NCBI GenBank assembly: GCA_027320695.1
Contig: DAHVKW010000002.1
Coordinates: 14,916-67,273 of the forward strand
Origin: Actinomycetota bacterium
GTDB taxonomy: Bacteria; Actinomycetota; Acidimicrobiia; Acidimicrobiales; Acidimicrobiaceae
Reading direction: 5' to 3'
DNA: 52,358 bases
The position numbers were made by a program, and so were the translations under genes. Shown in pieces: positions 43,317 to 51,468 of this stretch. How positions within the stretch are numbered: the first letter of the stretch is position 1; each line of letters begins with the position of its first letter. A model generated the notes under the pieces. It saw nothing but the letters and a program-made list of their open reading frames with translations, was not told the DNA's origin and ran no database searches.

Positions 43317-44105
43317 TTAGATATCGCCTCGGCCAGCCTGGAGAAGTCCAATTAGCGAGACCCCTGGATCTCTCGACGTCACTAGCGATTCTCCGATGAG
43401 CGCTGCGTCATAACCCAGCTGCGCAAGCGTGCGCATCTGGTCCGCCGTAGAGATCCCTGATTCGCATACTTTGACGGCAGGCGCGCTGAACAGGGCACCC
43501 AGAACCTGAGCTTTACTTCTGTCAACCTCGAACGTAGCAAGGCTCCGTTGATTTACACCTATTAGGTCTGCTCCGATATCCCGTGCCCGCGCAAGCTCTG
43601 ACTCGTCGTGCACTTCCACTAATACGTCCAATCCAACTTCCTTGGCTACGCCATAAAATTCCGCCAATTCCTGGCCCGAAAGAGCCGCGACAATCAAGAG
43701 CACCGCATCCGCGCCATGGAGCTTTGTATCCAGCACGTCGTTGACGCTGACTGTGAAATCCTTTCGCAAAAGAGGAATTCTTACAGCGTTCCTCACATTT
43801 GACAAATCATCGAGCGAACCAGAAAAATACTTTTCATCGGTAAGTATGCTTATACAGCTCGCTCCATTCATTTCATACGATTTTGCCAACGCCACCGGGT
43901 TCAATGCGGAATTGAGTTCGCCCTTTGAGGGCGACTTCCTTTTGATCTCGGCGATAATTGATACTCCCCCGCCCCTGAGTGCTTCTCTAAACCCTCTGCA
44001 GGGACCTGAGTCCAAGGCGAGCTTCAATAGGTCGCTCGTCCTTCTAGTGTCGGACCTAGCCCATGCACGGTGATCTGAGATGATTTTGTCTAAATAAGTA
44101 GCCAT
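43317..44105 (-). CDS. trpC: Indole-3-glycerol-phosphate synthase
   Basis: Ring-closing enzyme of tryptophan synthesis. Catalytic Lys and Glu are in IIAEIKRKSPSKG, DEKYFSGSLDDL, LLRKDFTV and LVEVHDESEL; the phosphate end has KVCESGISTADQ and DAALIGESLV. The usual INNRNL appears as VNQRSL. The track starts at a TTG two codons upstream; I use the ATG at 44105, neither having a clear ribosome site. Separated from ygfZ by about 75 bp. Confidence 0.96.
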   Translation of the reverse strand: MATYLDKIISDHRAWARSDTRRTSDLLKLALDSGPCRGFREALRGGGVSIIAEIKRKSPSKGELNSALNPVALAKSYEMNGASCISILTDEKYFSGSLDDLSNVRNAVRIPLLRKDFTVSVNDVLDTKLHGADAVLLIVAALSGQELAEFYGVAKEVGLDVLVEVHDESELARARDIGADLIGVNQRSLATFEVDRSKAQVLGALFSAPAVKVCESGISTADQMRTLAQLGYDAALIGESLVTSRDPGVSLIGLLQAGRGDI

Positions 44106-44181
44106 TGTCAATTAGATGTTATTTGCCCCGCTGCAACATTGCTGATCCTGCCGAGAATTACCTCTCAACGAACCCCAAATA

Positions 44182-45105
44182 CTAGCGTTGCGCGGACTCC
44201 AGCGCCTTATCCAAAGTCCCTAACTCCACGGAATAGACATCGCAAAGTCCAGTGGATACTTTGGCAAAGTACTCCCCGCCAAGCCTGTGAATAAATCCCA
44301 ACGCAATCCCGCAATTGCTACGGTCGTAATACCGGTAGGAGGCAATCGTGAATGCCGGCTTGCCGTCAACGTCGAACTCAAGGCCGTCCAAGGTGGTTGA
44401 CTCCCTGTCAAGAAAGCGGATCAGGAAATTAGACAGCCGCCTGGGAGTTCTGTAGCCTCTCGAATCCACCCTTGCGATGAGCTCCTGACCCGTGTAGCAC
44501 CCCTTGCTAAAATCGGCGCTGCTCCTTATGTATAGTTCTCCCAGTTCCATGGGATTCATTCCTGCCGTAATCTCAAAACCCCAGGCCGGCTCGCCCGCCA
44601 AGATTCTGGCGGTCATAGAACGATCAAAAAACTCCACGTCAGATAGAAAGCCCGCAATCTCACTGCCTCCAACGGTGAAATAGTGCTCCTTTACAAATAT
44701 CTCACCCACCTGTCGCTGAGGGGATGAAGCCGAACCATCGATCTTGTGGTCCACAATGCGCGATAATTCCGCGGTCTCAACCTCGCTTCCGCCAGACAGA
44801 TGCAGCGTGCAGCCAGACCTGAAGGCGAAACTCACCTTCGTGCGCAGACGGAACCGCTCCAATCTCTTTTGAACTTCTACTCCAGTCCCGAAAGGCGAAA
44901 AGAGCGCGTAATCATTCTCTCCCAGCTTCTGAACTCCGAGAGGAGCAATCAAGGTGCCATCCGGCTCAAGAAGGAGCGACCTCTGGGCCTGGCCCAAAAC
45001 AAGCGATTCGATACCAGCGGAGATCTGCCCATTCAGGTATACCATGGCCTGTTCGCCAGATACAAGCACCGCATCCGCTTCTTCGATCCAAATCCGTGAG
45101 CTCAT
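44182..45105 (-). CDS. ygfZ: YgfZ/GcvT-like folate-binding protein (iron-sulfur cluster repair)
   Basis: Folate-dependent protein that supports iron-sulfur enzymes, related in fold to glycine cleavage T protein. The diagnostic motif KGCYTGQELIAR is intact near residue 210 with the family Cys. The N-terminal part has YLNGQISAGIESL and LLLEPDGTLIAPL. 307 aa, normal. ATG with GGTGAG upstream. It lies inside the trp cluster, between trpE and trpC, with about 50-75-bp gaps, so it is likely co-transcribed though unrelated to the pathway. Confidence 0.9.
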   Translation of the reverse strand: MSSRIWIEEADAVLVSGEQAMVYLNGQISAGIESLVLGQAQRSLLLEPDGTLIAPLGVQKLGENDYALFSPFGTGVEVQKRLERFRLRTKVSFAFRSGCTLHLSGGSEVETAELSRIVDHKIDGSASSPQRQVGEIFVKEHYFTVGGSEIAGFLSDVEFFDRSMTARILAGEPAWGFEITAGMNPMELGELYIRSSADFSKGCYTGQELIARVDSRGYRTPRRLSNFLIRFLDRESTTLDGLEFDVDGKPAFTIASYRYYDRSNCGIALGFIHRLGGEYFAKVSTGLCDVYSVELGTLDKALESAQR

Positions 45106-45157
45106 CCGTCACTCACCATCCTCTCCATCGATACGGCTCGCAAAACCCGGTATTTCG

Positions 45158-46678
45158 TTAAAGATCCCCAGCATCAAACTTTCGGGCTGCCGATACCGCA
45201 ATTAAAAGGGCTCGGGCTTTATTGGAGCACTCGGCATCCTCTGCCTCGGGATCGGAGTCCGCAACTATTCCAGCGCCAGCCTGAATGAACGCTTTTCCCT
45301 TAGAGTTGCAGAACAGAGTCCTAATTGCGATTGCGGCATCCAAATTGCCAGAAAAGTCGACATAACCGATAAATCCGGCATATGGCCCGCGTTTCACAGG
45401 CTCAAGTTCATTGATGATTTCCATAGCCCTAACTTTGGGTGCGCCAGAGACCGTGCCTGCGGGCAGCGTGGCTCGGAGCACGTCAATTGCAGTGCGGTCA
45501 GACCTCTTCTTTGCAGACACCTGCGACGTCATGTGCATAACGTGCGAGTACCGTTCCAACACCATCAGCTCATCCATCGCCTCGGTATTGAACTCCGCAA
45601 CCCTTCCCACGTCATTCCGGGCCAAATCGACCAGCATTACGTGCTCTGCGACTTCCTTTGGGTGCTCCAACAGCTCCGCGGCGAGAGCCTGGTCTTCAAG
45701 ATCGGACGTGCCCCGGGGCCTCGTCCCGGCAATGGGCCTCGAAATTACGCGGTCGCCAACCACCTTGACCATAGGCTCGGGAGACGATCCGGCAACAGAG
45801 ATCGATCCGAATCTCAGCAAATACATATAAGGCGAGGGGTTCAATTGGCGCAAAACCCTGTAAAAGTCGACCGGATGCGCGCCTAGATCAAAAGAAAATC
45901 GCTTTGACAGAACCACCTGGAAAATTTCTCCAGCCGCGATGTATTCCTTGGCGACTTTAACCGCGTTGCAATAATCCTCAGACGAGAGAGAACTATTTGC
46001 TCCGACAGGATCGGTGGAAGCGTCAATCGACAGCTTCAGCGAACCCGGGGATGAAGCGCTCAGCTCAATCCACATTTCGTTGACCCGGGCGAGCCCTTCG
46101 CGATATTTGATGTTCAGCTCTTCAGCCGACAGACCCGGACCTGCCAGAACATTAGATATCAAGATTATTTTTTGTTTCCAATGGTCGAAAACAGCAATAT
46201 CGCCGATTAGGCGCATCATAGCGTCAGGAAAGCCGTATTCGTCGGGAGGTGCCGGAGGTAGTTCCTCGATCTCCCTTATTACGTCATAACCCATATATCC
46301 GACAAAACCGGCGTGGAGAGGTGACAGATCACCCAGATCTGCCGCTTTAATATTTGACAGCAATGACTCGAGCGTCGATAGAAATCCAACTTGGGCTTCC
46401 GGCAACGGTAACTCGACGTCGCCCGAGACTTGAAGTCTCCCCGACACCAGGGAGACTTCAGCCAAGGTATTTCGCCCAACGAATGAAAACCTTGACCACC
46501 GTTCGCCCTTGTCCACAGATTCCAGGAGAAATCCCTCTTTCTCGTACCCGACAAGAGCGAGAAAGGCCGAAACAGGCGTCAGCGTGTCAGCAAGATACTG
46601 GCGGTAAACAGGTATCAGCTGATGGCCGTCGCCAAGATGGTAGGCGTGCAGAAAGTCGTCAAAACTACTCGAATTCAT
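45158..46678 (-). CDS. trpE: Anthranilate synthase component I
   Basis: Converts chorismate to anthranilate, using ammonia from TrpG (not in this window). The N-terminal feedback segment FLLESVDKGERWSRFSFVG contains the LLES motif associated with tryptophan inhibition. The chorismate core has VVLSKRFSFDLG, the SRPIAGTRPRG motif, LVDLARNDVGRVAE, and IQAGAGIVADSDPE near the end. 506 aa, normal. ATG directly follows the hisI stop, which provides GGAG just upstream. Confidence 0.97.
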   Translation of the reverse strand: MNSSSFDDFLHAYHLGDGHQLIPVYRQYLADTLTPVSAFLALVGYEKEGFLLESVDKGERWSRFSFVGRNTLAEVSLVSGRLQVSGDVELPLPEAQVGFLSTLESLLSNIKAADLGDLSPLHAGFVGYMGYDVIREIEELPPAPPDEYGFPDAMMRLIGDIAVFDHWKQKIILISNVLAGPGLSAEELNIKYREGLARVNEMWIELSASSPGSLKLSIDASTDPVGANSSLSSEDYCNAVKVAKEYIAAGEIFQVVLSKRFSFDLGAHPVDFYRVLRQLNPSPYMYLLRFGSISVAGSSPEPMVKVVGDRVISRPIAGTRPRGTSDLEDQALAAELLEHPKEVAEHVMLVDLARNDVGRVAEFNTEAMDELMVLERYSHVMHMTSQVSAKKRSDRTAIDVLRATLPAGTVSGAPKVRAMEIINELEPVKRGPYAGFIGYVDFSGNLDAAIAIRTLFCNSKGKAFIQAGAGIVADSDPEAEDAECSNKARALLIAVSAARKFDAGDL

Positions 46679-47059
46679 CTACTCCACGGTCTCGCTTCCG
46701 TTCGCCATTCCTCTGTAGAAGCAGCTGAAATTTCCAGTGTGGCATGCACCCTTTCCCAGCTGCTCTACCTCTATCAAAATGGTGTCGCCATCGCAGTCAA
46801 TCGCCATGTCAAGAACGTTCTGGCGATCTCCCGAGGTTTCGCCTTTGGCCCATAGCTCCTTGCGCGACCTTGACCAAAACCACGTTCGTCCAGTTTCTAT
46901 CGTCTTCGCCAAGGATTCCTTATTCATCCAAGCCATCATCAAAACCGAACCCGACTTCCTTTCCTGGACTATAGCTGGAACCAAGCCGTCGGTCGAAAAC
47001 CGTACTAGGGAGATCAAGTCATCGGGCAAAATGCGCGTATTGAAGTTGTCTGAGATCAT
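46679..47059 (-). CDS. hisI: Phosphoribosyl-AMP cyclohydrolase
   Basis: Opens the purine ring of PR-AMP in histidine synthesis, a zinc enzyme. The metal and catalytic residues are in [15 protein letters not shown] and [11 protein letters not shown]; the substrate motif is [12 protein letters not shown] and [12 protein letters not shown]. 126 aa, the single-function form without a fused HisE. ATG overlaps the stop of the GroES-like gene by 4 bp (ATGA), and trpE follows immediately, so hisI is translationally linked on both sides. Confidence 0.97.
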   Translation of the reverse strand: MISDNFNTRILPDDLISLVRFSTDGLVPAIVQERKSGSVLMMAWMNKESLAKTIETGRTWFWSRSRKELWAKGETSGDRQNVLDMAIDCDGDTILIEVEQLGKGACHTGNFSCFYRGMANGSETVE

Positions 47060-47385
47060 AGGTAGAGCCCCGTCTCGTTCTCATTGCTCGCAGAGGCCAC
47101 CGCGTGAATATCCCTTTCGCGCAGTATCAAATAATCCTCTCCCTGGACCTCGACCTCATACCGATCCTCAGGGGAGAACAACACTTTGTTGCCAGACTGA
47201 ATAGATCGGACATTGGGACCAACAGCCACCACTTCAGCCCAGACTAGGCGCTTTGCCACCTGCGCAGTAGCAGGAATCAGAATGCCCGCTCTTGAGTGGC
47301 GTTCGCCATCATTGTTCGGGATTTCCACCAGCACCCTGTCGGTGAGCATGGTTATCGGTAGACGTTCATTGGACGAGATCATCAT
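47056..47385 (-). CDS. GroES-like co-chaperonin paralog
   Basis: Small protein with the GroES beta-barrel pattern: [12 protein letters not shown] at the start, a mobile-loop-like stretch with [40 protein letters not shown] and the closing [12 protein letters not shown]. It differs from standard GroES in the loop and has a short C-terminal tail ([12 protein letters not shown]). I place the start at the ATG at 47385 (110 aa); the track ORF extends 56 codons upstream into hisF without family character. No groEL is adjacent. It lies between hisF and hisI and overlaps hisI by 4 bp. Confidence 0.82.
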   Translation of the reverse strand: MMISSNERLPITMLTDRVLVEIPNNDGERHSRAGILIPATAQVAKRLVWAEVVAVGPNVRSIQSGNKVLFSPEDRYEVEVQGEDYLILRERDIHAVASASNENETGLYL

Positions 47386-47416
47386 AATTAACCTAACTTG
47401 AAAAGTATTGACATGG

Positions 47417-48184
47417 CTAGCAACCGTATGGTCGAACAGACACTCCAGACCGCAGGAGTTCATCTTTAACCGCTCTGACTGTAATTTCGCCGAAATGAAA
47501 TACAGACGCTGCCAGAAGAGCATCCGCGTGACCAGAAACAGCCCCTTCGACAAAGTGTGAAATCTTACCTACGCCTCCACTTGCAATCACAGGAATCGAC
47601 AGTGCATCGGCGACTAGACTCGTTAGCGAGACGTCGAATCCATCTCTTGTACCATCGCGATCCATCGAAGTCAAGAGAATCTCCCCTGCCCCCAAAGACT
47701 GCGCCTGAAGGGCCCACTCAGTTACATCTATACCGGTTGCAACTCTTCCGCCATGGGTATAGACCTCGTAGCTGGATTCGCCCGCCATCTTGGCATCTAT
47801 TGCCACGACCACGCACTGGGAGCCGAACTCGAAGGCGATGTCACTTACGAGTTTAGGGTTGGCGATTGCCGCGGAATTTATTGACACTTTGTCTGCGCCA
47901 GAGCGAAGCATTAATCTGGCGTCGTCATTTGACCGGATTCCACCCCCAACGGTAAATGGAATAAACACCTTTTGCGCAGTAGCGAGAACGACTTCCGCCA
48001 TTATTTCCCTGGCGTCGGACGAAGCTGTTATGTCAAGAAAAACAAGTTCGTCGGCGCCGGACTGATCGTAGAACTCAGCCAGTTCAACAGGATCGCCTGC
48101 ATCGCGGAGCGATACGAAATTCACGCCTTTTACGACGCGGCCCTTGTCCACGTCGAGACAGGGAATTACCCTCACGTTCGGCAT
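47417..48184 (-). CDS. hisF: Imidazole glycerol phosphate synthase, cyclase subunit
   Basis: Lyase/cyclase subunit working with HisH to form the imidazole ring. The two catalytic Asp lie in [15 protein letters not shown] (Asp11) and VVVAIDAKM (about residue 130). Phosphate sites are FTVGGGIRS and [12 protein letters not shown]. 255 aa, normal. ATG start; overlaps the hisA end by 13 bp. A 31-bp gap leads to the GroES-like gene. Confidence 0.97.
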   Translation of the reverse strand: MPNVRVIPCLDVDKGRVVKGVNFVSLRDAGDPVELAEFYDQSGADELVFLDITASSDAREIMAEVVLATAQKVFIPFTVGGGIRSNDDARLMLRSGADKVSINSAAIANPKLVSDIAFEFGSQCVVVAIDAKMAGESSYEVYTHGGRVATGIDVTEWALQAQSLGAGEILLTSMDRDGTRDGFDVSLTSLVADALSIPVIASGGVGKISHFVEGAVSGHADALLAASVFHFGEITVRAVKDELLRSGVSVRPYGC

Positions 48185-48921
48185 AGCTTCACAGCCTCTC
48201 CCACATCAAGTCTGCCATCATGGATTGCTCGACCGGAAATTGCTCCGAAAAGTCCGCTTCCGCGAACATTTAAACTCTTCAGGCTGGCAAGATCTTCAAG
48301 GCCGGACACTCCGCCGGATGCGATCACGCTAATCCCGTGATCTGCGCCAAACTCCAGCAAAAGCTTCAGGGTTTCGAGGTCGGGGCCTTCCAGCGTGCCG
48401 TCTCGGCTAATGTCGGTGGCAATCACTGCCGACGCGCCCCGCGCCGCAAGCTCGGGAAGCACCTCAAAGAGATCCTTTCCTGAACGTTCAAGCCAGCCTT
48501 TTAGCGCCACCTCTCGTTTACCGTCCAGCCTGCGGTAATCCAGACCTACTGCAACACCATCAGAACGTATCGCAGCCACCTGTTCAACGAGTTCCGGATT
48601 ATCGATAGCCATGGTTCCAATGATCACCCGTGCCACTCCGGCATCGAACAGCTCTTCAGCATCTGCAATCGACCGGATTCCGCCGCCAACTTCAACGCTG
48701 ATGTGAAGAGTTTGGCAGATACCTCTGATAACATCCCGGTTTGGACCGAACCTTGAACGCGCGGCATCCAGATCGACCAGGTGCAGCCATCGCGCTCCGC
48801 GAGCCTGAATCGCCTCTGCCGCCTCCAAGGGATCCCCATAGGTGATCTGACGGTCGAAATCCCCCTGAACCAGCCTCACGCACTGCCCTTCGATCAGATC
48901 GATCGCCGGCATGAACTCCAT
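48172..48921 (-). CDS. hisA: Phosphoribosylformimino-AICAR phosphate isomerase
   Basis: Amadori isomerase of histidine synthesis, a beta-alpha barrel. The catalytic Asp are in [17 protein letters not shown] and [14 protein letters not shown]; phosphate motifs VEVGGGIRS and VIASGGVSG. Because a separate trpF exists in the same cluster, HisA is probably specialised instead of serving both pathways as PriA does. ATG abuts the hisH stop. 249 aa. Confidence 0.95.
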   Translation of the reverse strand: MEFMPAIDLIEGQCVRLVQGDFDRQITYGDPLEAAEAIQARGARWLHLVDLDAARSRFGPNRDVIRGICQTLHISVEVGGGIRSIADAEELFDAGVARVIIGTMAIDNPELVEQVAAIRSDGVAVGLDYRRLDGKREVALKGWLERSGKDLFEVLPELAARGASAVIATDISRDGTLEGPDLETLKLLLEFGADHGISVIASGGVSGLEDLASLKSLNVRGSGLFGAISGRAIHDGRLDVGEAVKLCRT

Positions 48922-49545
48922 TTATACCGACGCCTTTCGCTCGCAGTACTCAAAAAAATTAGAAAGAAGCTTCAACCCGGTGCCTGACGACTTCTCCGGA
49001 TGAAACTGAGTACCGAAAATGTTCTTGCTAGAAACTGCGGCGCTGAAACCACTACCATAGTTGCATTTTGCAACTGTGTCGTCAGTTATATCAGGGGCGT
49101 ACGAGTGCACAAAATAAAACCAGGGATCATTGGGAAGACTCTCAAACAGAAAACTTTTCTCCCCTTTATTCACATATTCAACCTGATTCCAGGCCATGTT
49201 GGGTACCTTCGGCGCTCCCTCAAGCCGCCTGACCCACCCATCAATCAGGCCAAGTCCGGGAACTTCGGGGGACTCCTCGGAGCCTTTGTAAAGCAATTGC
49301 ATGCCAACGCAGATTCCCAGCAGAGGAATCTCCAAATCGACAGCCTTCATCACCATAGACCCAAGTCCGCTGGAATGAAGCGCCGTGACACAGGCGCCAA
49401 AGGACCCTACTCCGGGCATGATTATTCCAGTCACACCAGAAAGGTCGACTGGCTGATCCACTAGCTCAGCATCGGCACCTATTCGCACTAGTGCTTTCTG
49501 GGCGGAGCCCAAATTTCCAATTCCGTAATCAGTAACGACTATCAA
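48922..49545 (-). CDS. hisH: Imidazole glycerol phosphate synthase, glutamine amidotransferase subunit
   Basis: Supplies ammonia from glutamine to HisF. Nucleophile Cys in LLGICVGMQLLY, oxyanion-region IMPGVGSFGACV, and the His-Glu pair in GTQFHPEKSSGTG. 207 aa, normal. TTG start supported by AGGA seven bases upstream. A 255-bp gap with a folded element separates it from hisB, so hisH may begin a sub-operon. Confidence 0.96.
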   Translation of the reverse strand: MIVVTDYGIGNLGSAQKALVRIGADAELVDQPVDLSGVTGIIMPGVGSFGACVTALHSSGLGSMVMKAVDLEIPLLGICVGMQLLYKGSEESPEVPGLGLIDGWVRRLEGAPKVPNMAWNQVEYVNKGEKSFLFESLPNDPWFYFVHSYAPDITDDTVAKCNYGSGFSAAVSSKNIFGTQFHPEKSSGTGLKLLSNFFEYCERKASV

Positions 49546-49799
49546 CTAGATTCCTAACAACCGCCTCGATCATTCACGAGCCTGTCTTTAAACGATATAA
49601 AGTCGCGGGGCAACTACCTGGCAATCCGCGCAACTTCCCGGAGTAGTTAGCATCGCTGCCCCACGACCGCACAGCCCACACGCCCCACAATTGAATTCTA
49701 GGCCGTCAGATCTTTTCAAGCGATGCGTGCTGCGACCATAGCCGAGGGTACTTATCCAACCTGACCACCGTAATCAGGCAACAAGATCGCAGCGGCAAG
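49546..49799 (-). promoter_or_regulatory. hisB-hisH intergenic region with a long imperfect hairpin
   Basis: The only sizeable gap in the his-trp cluster. GTCGCGGGGCA (49602-49612) pairs with TGCCCCACGAC (49657-49667) with one mismatch, and inside it AACTAC pairs with GTAGTT (49643-49648). The rest of the gap shows nothing clear. It may be an internal attenuator, promoter or mRNA-processing site. No leader peptide rich in His or Trp codons was seen. Confidence 0.4.
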
Positions 49800-50399
49800 T
49801 CACAACGACCCTTTGGTTGATGGCACCGAATCCCCTTCAACGGCAACCGCTTCCCTTAGGCAGCGTGCAAAGCACTTGAAAATTGCTTCGACGATATGGT
49901 GATAGTTCCTTCCCCTCACCACGTCGATGTGAACGCTAATTCCTGATGTGGAAACAAATGCTCTAAAGAACTCCTCCGTCAACTGAGGATCGAATCCCGG
50001 CGTGCCAAGAGGACTCCCGGAATCCAATTCGCCGTTGAACTCAAGAAATGGCCTGCCCGAAAGGTCCAAGGCGACTGACACAAGGGCCTCGTCAAGAGGC
50101 AGCGACAGAGATGCAAACCGCCGGATCCCTACCTTGTCGCCTACCGCTGAAGCAAAAGCCTGTCCCAGCACTATCCCCGCGTCCTCGACAGAGTGATGCG
50201 CGTCAACGGCCACGTCACCCTTGACCGCCACGTCCAAGTCTGTGTGCGAGTGCTTGGATAGCTGAGCCAACATGTGGTCAAAGAAAGGAAGTCCGGTCGA
50301 AATCGAATGGAGTCCGACCCCATCCAGATTCCACGAAACGGTGATTTTCGTCTCAGCGGTGCTTCGCTCGACGACTGCACTTCTGTTACCTTGGGTCAA
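49800..50399 (-). CDS. hisB: Imidazoleglycerol-phosphate dehydratase
   Basis: Dehydrates imidazoleglycerol phosphate; a manganese enzyme. The His clusters are GLPFFDHMLAQLSKHSHTDL, DAHHSVEDAGIVLGQA and RNYHHIVEAIFKCFARCL. 199 aa, single-function form without the phosphatase domain. The track begins at a GTG at 50405; a TTG two codons later has AGGAG five bases upstream and is my choice, though the difference is two residues. It overlaps the hisC end. Confidence 0.96.
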   Translation of the reverse strand: MTQGNRSAVVERSTAETKITVSWNLDGVGLHSISTGLPFFDHMLAQLSKHSHTDLDVAVKGDVAVDAHHSVEDAGIVLGQAFASAVGDKVGIRRFASLSLPLDEALVSVALDLSGRPFLEFNGELDSGSPLGTPGFDPQLTEEFFRAFVSTSGISVHIDVVRGRNYHHIVEAIFKCFARCLREAVAVEGDSVPSTKGSL

Positions 50400-51468
50400 C
50401 CTCACTCCTTAGCTCAACGAGCGCCTCAGAAAGCACTTTCAGAAATCTATCATTTTCTTGCGGGGTGCCGACGGTGACTCTGAGACAATCCGACAATCGT
50501 GGCCAGCCCGAACAGTTTCTCACCAGCACAGATCCATCAACTAACATTTTCCACAGTTCATCACCTTTTCCATGCGGAGCACGAAAAAGTATGAAATTGG
50601 CCGACGATTTCCAGTAGATAACATCCAATGCATCAAAACCTGTCTCGAACTGGTAGCGACCAGCCAAAATCAGGTCATGCGTCGCCTGCATGGCATCGAG
50701 GTGACCCAATGCAAGCAGTCCGGCCGCCTGCTTGATCGAATCGATATGGTATGGAAGGCACGTAGCCCATAGATTGTCAATTATCTCCTTGGGACCAATG
50801 AGATAACCGAGCCGAAGGCCGGCCATCGACCAGACCTTGGAAAATGTATTCGACACCACGATGTTGGAATGCGACCTGGCTAGCTTTAAAGCGCTAAACG
50901 ACGCGAACTGTCCGTATGCCTCGTCGATAATTATCAAAGGATTCGAATCCTCAGCCAATTTTGAAATGATCTCAGGATCCTCATCCAGCCCAGTCGGATT
51001 ATTCGGCGAACAAAAAAACACGATGTCCGGGCGGTACTTGATATTGGCGTCTAGAACCGCTGCCAGGTCTAGTGTGAAATCCAGGCCCCGCTCGATCCCG
51101 ACATGTTCTGTTGAGGTCACCTTTGCAACTTGGGCATACATTGCATAGGTAGGCTCAAAGGTCATTGCTTTTCGACCGGGACCGCCATAGGCCAAAAGTA
51201 GAGTGGAAATTACCTCGTTGGAGCCGTTGGCAATAAAGATCTCGTCTGGGGAGACGTCATGCAGAGCCGCAAGCGCCTCCCTCAGCCTGGCCGCGGTCCG
51301 GTCCGGGTAACGGTTGAGCGACAAACTTTGGATGGCTGCCTGCAGATCCGAAAGGAACTCGATGGACGGACCCAGAGGCGATTCGTTCGTATTCAGGCGC
51401 ACATCGACCTCAACCTGTGGGGAGTGATACCCGCCGAACAGAGTGAGGTCCTTTCGCATACTAGGCAT
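50386..51468 (-). CDS. hisC: Histidinol-phosphate aminotransferase
   Basis: PLP-dependent class I/II aminotransferase converting imidazole acetol phosphate to histidinol phosphate. The PLP lysine is in VVSNTFSKVWSMAGLRLGYL, with NEVISTLLLAYGGPGR, FFCSPNNPTG and IIIDEAYGQF as cofactor-site motifs. 360 aa, normal. ATG with GAGG eight bases upstream. Overlaps hisD by 8 bp and hisB by about 14 bp. Confidence 0.96.
   Translation of the reverse strand: MPSMRKDLTLFGGYHSPQVEVDVRLNTNESPLGPSIEFLSDLQAAIQSLSLNRYPDRTAARLREALAALHDVSPDEIFIANGSNEVISTLLLAYGGPGRKAMTFEPTYAMYAQVAKVTSTEHVGIERGLDFTLDLAAVLDANIKYRPDIVFFCSPNNPTGLDEDPEIISKLAEDSNPLIIIDEAYGQFASFSALKLARSHSNIVVSNTFSKVWSMAGLRLGYLIGPKEIIDNLWATCLPYHIDSIKQAAGLLALGHLDAMQATHDLILAGRYQFETGFDALDVIYWKSSANFILFRAPHGKGDELWKMLVDGSVLVRNCSGWPRLSDCLRVTVGTPQENDRFLKVLSEALVELRSEVDPR

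Noticed and set aside
47386-47553. Upstream extension of the GroES-like ORF
   Set aside because: The extra 56 codons overlap hisF, and the GroES pattern begins only after the ATG at 47385.
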